From: CAZGSN01 sp964371655
GTDB lineage: Bacteria > Desulfobacterota > Binatia > HRBIN30
DNA length: 7,185 nucleotides
Assembly (NCBI GenBank): GCA_964371655.1
Contig: CAYJOD010000152.1
Location: 1-7,185, forward strand
Direction: 5' to 3'
Of the stretch, positions 5,732 to 7,185 are shown piece by piece. How positions within the stretch are numbered: the first letter of the stretch is position 1; the number at the start of each line of letters is the position of its first letter. A program made the position numbers and the translations under genes. The notes beneath the pieces were generated by a model. It was given only the letters and a program-made list of their open reading frames with translations, ran no database searches and was not told the DNA's origin.

Positions 5732-6106
5732 TTTCGACTGCGGCGAGCATGCACCCAAGCGGTTTTGAGACAGTCCTCGTCAGAGCGTGGCGCAAGGCAT
5801 TTGTCGTTCCGCCCGACGGCCACCGTCTGGCGACGGCGGCTACTGCTGCCCTTGCGCCGCGGATCGCGAACGGACGTAACCGCGCTCGCCAGAGCGTGGA
5901 GCAGCTGGAATCGAAGCACGAATCTGTTGACGAACAGTGGCTGCCACGGCCTTCCTCCTTCGCCATTCGGCTTCGGCGGACGGATCCTCCTTTGCCCTTC
6001 GGCTGCGGAAGACAAGTGGCGGCCGCGGCTACGTTTACGCGCACCTCTGCGCCGACCCTACGCGGTCCTCGATTGAGGGCTCAAACTATCGTCGTTCGTG
6101 CGTCGC

Positions 6107-6508
6107 TCAGGAGATCACGGCGACCAGATTCGCGGCCTCGATGCGAGTGTCGTTCGTGACCAGACGCGCACCGTGATGCTGAGCCGTGGCGACGATGATC
6201 ATGTCGGCTGGATCTTTGAGGCCGGCGAGACGCACGGCGGTCATGATGATCGGCAACGTCAGCGGAACAACCTCAATGCCCTGCACCGTGCTCGCCTCGT
6301 GCAGCCACTGCTCGGCGGGACGGTCAAAGCGGATTCGTCCCTGCTGGTTGAGCAGCGCTAGCTCCCAACAGGAGATGATGGAGATCAACAACGTGGCGTC
6401 CGTGTTCTTCAGCGTTCGCTCGATCGCCGTGCGCTGTGATCGCGCCAGCTTCTGCGGACTATTGACCCACCAATACCAGACGTGGGTATCGAGCAGAAGC
6501 GAGCTCAT
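6107..6508 (-). CDS. vapC: VapC-family PIN-domain ribonuclease toxin
   Basis: 133 residues, full length. PIN-domain toxins are Mg-dependent RNases, typically cutting tRNA or rRNA, and are neutralised by the cognate antitoxin. Acidic active-site residues are in place: D7 in LLLDTHV, E49 in SCWELALL, D102 in DPADMIIVATAQ, and D120 in LVTNDTRI. ATG 6508 is chosen because it overlaps the antitoxin stop as ATGA and gives the family N-terminus MSSLLLDTHVWYWW; the frame extends 7 codons further only inside the antitoxin gene. Two-gene operon with the antitoxin, translationally coupled. It is unrelated to the imu operon downstream, from which 600 bp of repeat-rich DNA separates it. The RNA target cannot be read from the sequence. 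Confidence 0.92.
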   Translation of the reverse strand: MSSLLLDTHVWYWWVNSPQKLARSQRTAIERTLKNTDATLLISIISCWELALLNQQGRIRFDRPAEQWLHEASTVQGIEVVPLTLPIIMTAVRLAGLKDPADMIIVATAQHHGARLVTNDTRIEAANLVAVIS

Positions 6509-6747
6509 GGCCGCTTGAACGCCTCCCACTCGGCACCTGTATCGAAGTCCTCAACCCGGTCGCCGCCACTCGCTGTCCCCCGTAAACGCGCCAGACGGTC
6601 GTCGACAGCGATATCGTCAATCGGCTCGATCCGTGCGATCGGTTTGCCGCGCTTGGTGACGACTAGGGCGCGCCGCTCGCGCGCCACCTTTTCTACGAGA
6701 CGCAGACAATGGGTCTTCAGCTCCGAGATCGCGACCGAATTCTTCAT
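6505..6747 (-). CDS. Phd/YefM-family antitoxin
   Basis: 80 residues. The N-terminal Phd/YefM DNA-binding fold is seen in SVAISELKTHCLRLVEKVARERRALVVTKRGKPIARIEP (4-42). An acidic C-terminal tail ending EDFDTGAEWEAFKRP presumably wraps the toxin. It binds and neutralises the PIN toxin and, in this family, represses its own promoter. ATG 6747 is preferred; a GTG two codons earlier (6753) is possible, and neither has a strong SD. It overlaps vapC by 4 nt. The Phd-type antitoxin with a VapC-type toxin is a common mixed pairing. Confidence 0.92.
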   Translation of the reverse strand: MKNSVAISELKTHCLRLVEKVARERRALVVTKRGKPIARIEPIDDIAVDDRLARLRGTASGGDRVEDFDTGAEWEAFKRP

Positions 6748-6753
6748 AGTCAC

Positions 6754-6781
6754 TTTCTATATGACCATGGGCAGAGGTCAA
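6754..6781 (-). promoter_or_regulatory. Candidate promoter and autoregulatory operator of the TA pair
   Basis: On the minus strand TTGACC (6776-6781) and TAGAAA (6754-6759) are spaced by 16 bp, a plausible sigma70-type pair close to the antitoxin start. An inverted repeat TGACC...GGTCA with 9-bp spacer (6762-6766 and 6776-6780) overlaps the spacer and -35, as expected of a Phd-type operator. The short leader makes the exact transcription start uncertain. Confidence 0.45.
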
Positions 6782-6808
6782 CCTGCGACCGAGCTCGCCG
6801 GGACTTTT

Positions 6809-6838
6809 AACCACAGAGGCACAGAGGGCACAGAGGAC
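6809..6838 (+). repeat. CACAGAGG-type tandem repeat
   Basis: CACAGAGG (6812-6819), CACAGAGGG (6820-6828) and CACAGAGGA (6829-6837), preceded by AAC. Units are 8-9 bp. Similar 'ccacagaggcacagagg' stretches are common between genes in Verrucomicrobia, Planctomycetes, Chloroflexi and deltaproteobacterial genomes, so this is a dispersed element of unknown function. Confidence 0.75.
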
Positions 6839-6856
6839 AGCAGAAACACTTGCTCG

Positions 6857-6942
6857 CCCCAAGAAAGATCCGTGGAGTCCGAATCGTCATCCTCTTACAG
6901 GATGTCTTGGGGAAAATGATCCCCAATCCATTTTCAGATCAT
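6857..6942. repeat. Cluster of competing stem-loops
   Basis: CCCCAAGA (6857-6864) can pair with TCTTGGGG (6905-6912). TTGGGGA (6907-6913) can pair with TCCCCAA (6920-6926). GAAAATG (6912-6918) can pair with CATTTTC (6929-6935). ATGATC (6916-6921) can pair with GATCAT (6937-6942). Several exclude each other. A TTTT follows the second stem on the plus strand, too short for a confident intrinsic terminator. Confidence 0.5.
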
Positions 6943-7020
6943 GGTCTCCTCTGTGTAACAAACGTTTCGTTTCTTGTCGGCACGTGCAAATTTCCGAGTT
7001 GCGACCGTAAGGCCAGCTCC

Positions 7021-7152
7021 CCGCCCGCATTACTTGCGGGAGAGGGTTAGGGTGAGGGAACCGAGGCGGGGATGGGCCTGCACTCTGGAGCCCTGCGGCG
7101 GACGTGCGGTGCGTAGCGTCGAGAAGAAGGGGATCCCTCACCCCCGCCCTCT
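7021..7152. repeat. Dispersed repeat element with inverted ends
   Basis: A hairpin CCCGCA/TGCGGG (7024-7029 with 7035-7040) is followed by GAGGGTTAGGGTGAGGG (7042-7058), whose exact complement is at 2022-2038 inside dnaE2. The 19 bases at 7041-7059 recur inverted at 7134-7152 with 16 of 19 identical, enclosing a 74-bp core. This looks like a small palindromic or MITE-like unit, or two facing copies of one repeat. Confidence 0.7.
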
Positions 7153-7185
7153 GAGACTGTCGATAAAGTCGCGTAGGGCCGGTTG

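Larger units (their letters stand above)
5562..5894 (+). repeat. Direct repeat pair CGTAGCCGCGCTCGCCAGAG
   Basis: The 20-mer at 5562-5581 recurs at 5875-5894 with one difference (19 of 20, CGTAAC for CGTAGC). A partial third copy (CAGAGCGTGG) lies near 5781-5790, and an inverted relative beginning CGTAGCCGCG lies at 6018-6033. This suggests fragments of one dispersed repeat family rather than coding DNA. Confidence 0.75.
5530..6106. other. Gene-free stretch with patchwork repeats upstream of imuA
   Basis: The frames here are translated hairpins with no family features, so I call no gene. Contents include a direct repeat (5562-5581 and 5875-5894) and an inverted relative at 6018-6033. There are hairpins at 5632-5649, 5645-5666 and 5714-5731. 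Short complementary pairs CCTC/GAGG (6067-6078) and TTGAG/CTCAA (6073-6084) lie just after the toxin gene but lack a T-run, so I do not call a terminator. Confidence 0.6.
6782..7185. other. Non-coding right end with repeats
   Basis: No frame here resembles a protein, and no tRNA or rRNA is seen. It contains a CACAGAGG tandem element, a cluster of competing stem-loops, and an inverted-repeat element sharing 17 bp with the insertion in dnaE2; these are listed separately. Confidence 0.6.

Noticed and set aside
5506..6044. Minus-strand frames of 119-169 codons upstream of imuA
   Set aside because: They consist of translated hairpins and repeats (ESGGKPPQSK-type), with no family features and no ribosome binding site.
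6907..6934. Intrinsic terminator
   Set aside because: The stem is 7 bp, but the T-run is only four bases and lies 4 nt after the stem; no gene on the plus strand ends here.

Overview
GC-rich bacterial DNA, probably one end of a draft or metagenomic contig: the first ~40 bases are almost pure C/G homopolymer. All four operonic or paired genes and the partial one lie on the minus strand. The core is the SOS error-prone translesion cassette imuA-imuB-dnaE2 (mutasome). It reads leftward from about 5479 to the left edge, where dnaE2 is cut off. ImuA is a RecA-like P-loop protein. ImuB is a Y-family relative that has lost its catalytic acids and keeps a beta-clamp motif. DnaE2 is the error-prone replicative-type polymerase with an intact catalytic Asp triad. 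The cassette is known from many GC-rich bacteria (Alphaproteobacteria, Actinobacteria, Myxococcota and deep relatives). The gene sequences and the repeat style suggest a former-deltaproteobacterial, Binatota-like or Acidobacteria-like lineage, but I cannot fix the taxon.

The cassette is riddled with short-unit repeat arrays, which is its most unusual feature. Heptamer arrays lie in dnaE2 (three sites), between imuB and the next gene, and in the end of imuA. Octamer arrays built as inverted repeats lie inside imuB (28 units, 224 bp) and across the imuA/imuB junction (5+5 units). A REP-like 14-bp-arm palindrome is also inside dnaE2. All of the intragenic ones are translated without a stop, adding about 13 to 75 residues at N-terminal, linker or C-terminal sites.

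A small four-helix-bundle (S23 / 23S rRNA intervening-sequence-protein family) gene sits between imuB and dnaE2, where the cassette is normally compact. It is bracketed by inverted GTCGAAG heptamer arrays, as if it had arrived as a mobile unit. It now lies 4 nt ahead of the dnaE2 start.

Upstream of imuA (5480-6106) is a 627-bp stretch without a convincing gene. It has a close-in candidate operator (8-bp direct repeat, 11-bp period, plus two perfect palindromes) and a patchwork of hairpins and repeats. Next comes a type II toxin-antitoxin pair (Phd/YefM-type antitoxin, VapC-type PIN toxin) with an ATGA overlap and a plausible promoter/operator. The right end (6782-7185) is non-coding and holds three further repeat or hairpin elements. 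One shares a 17-bp motif with the element inserted in dnaE2.
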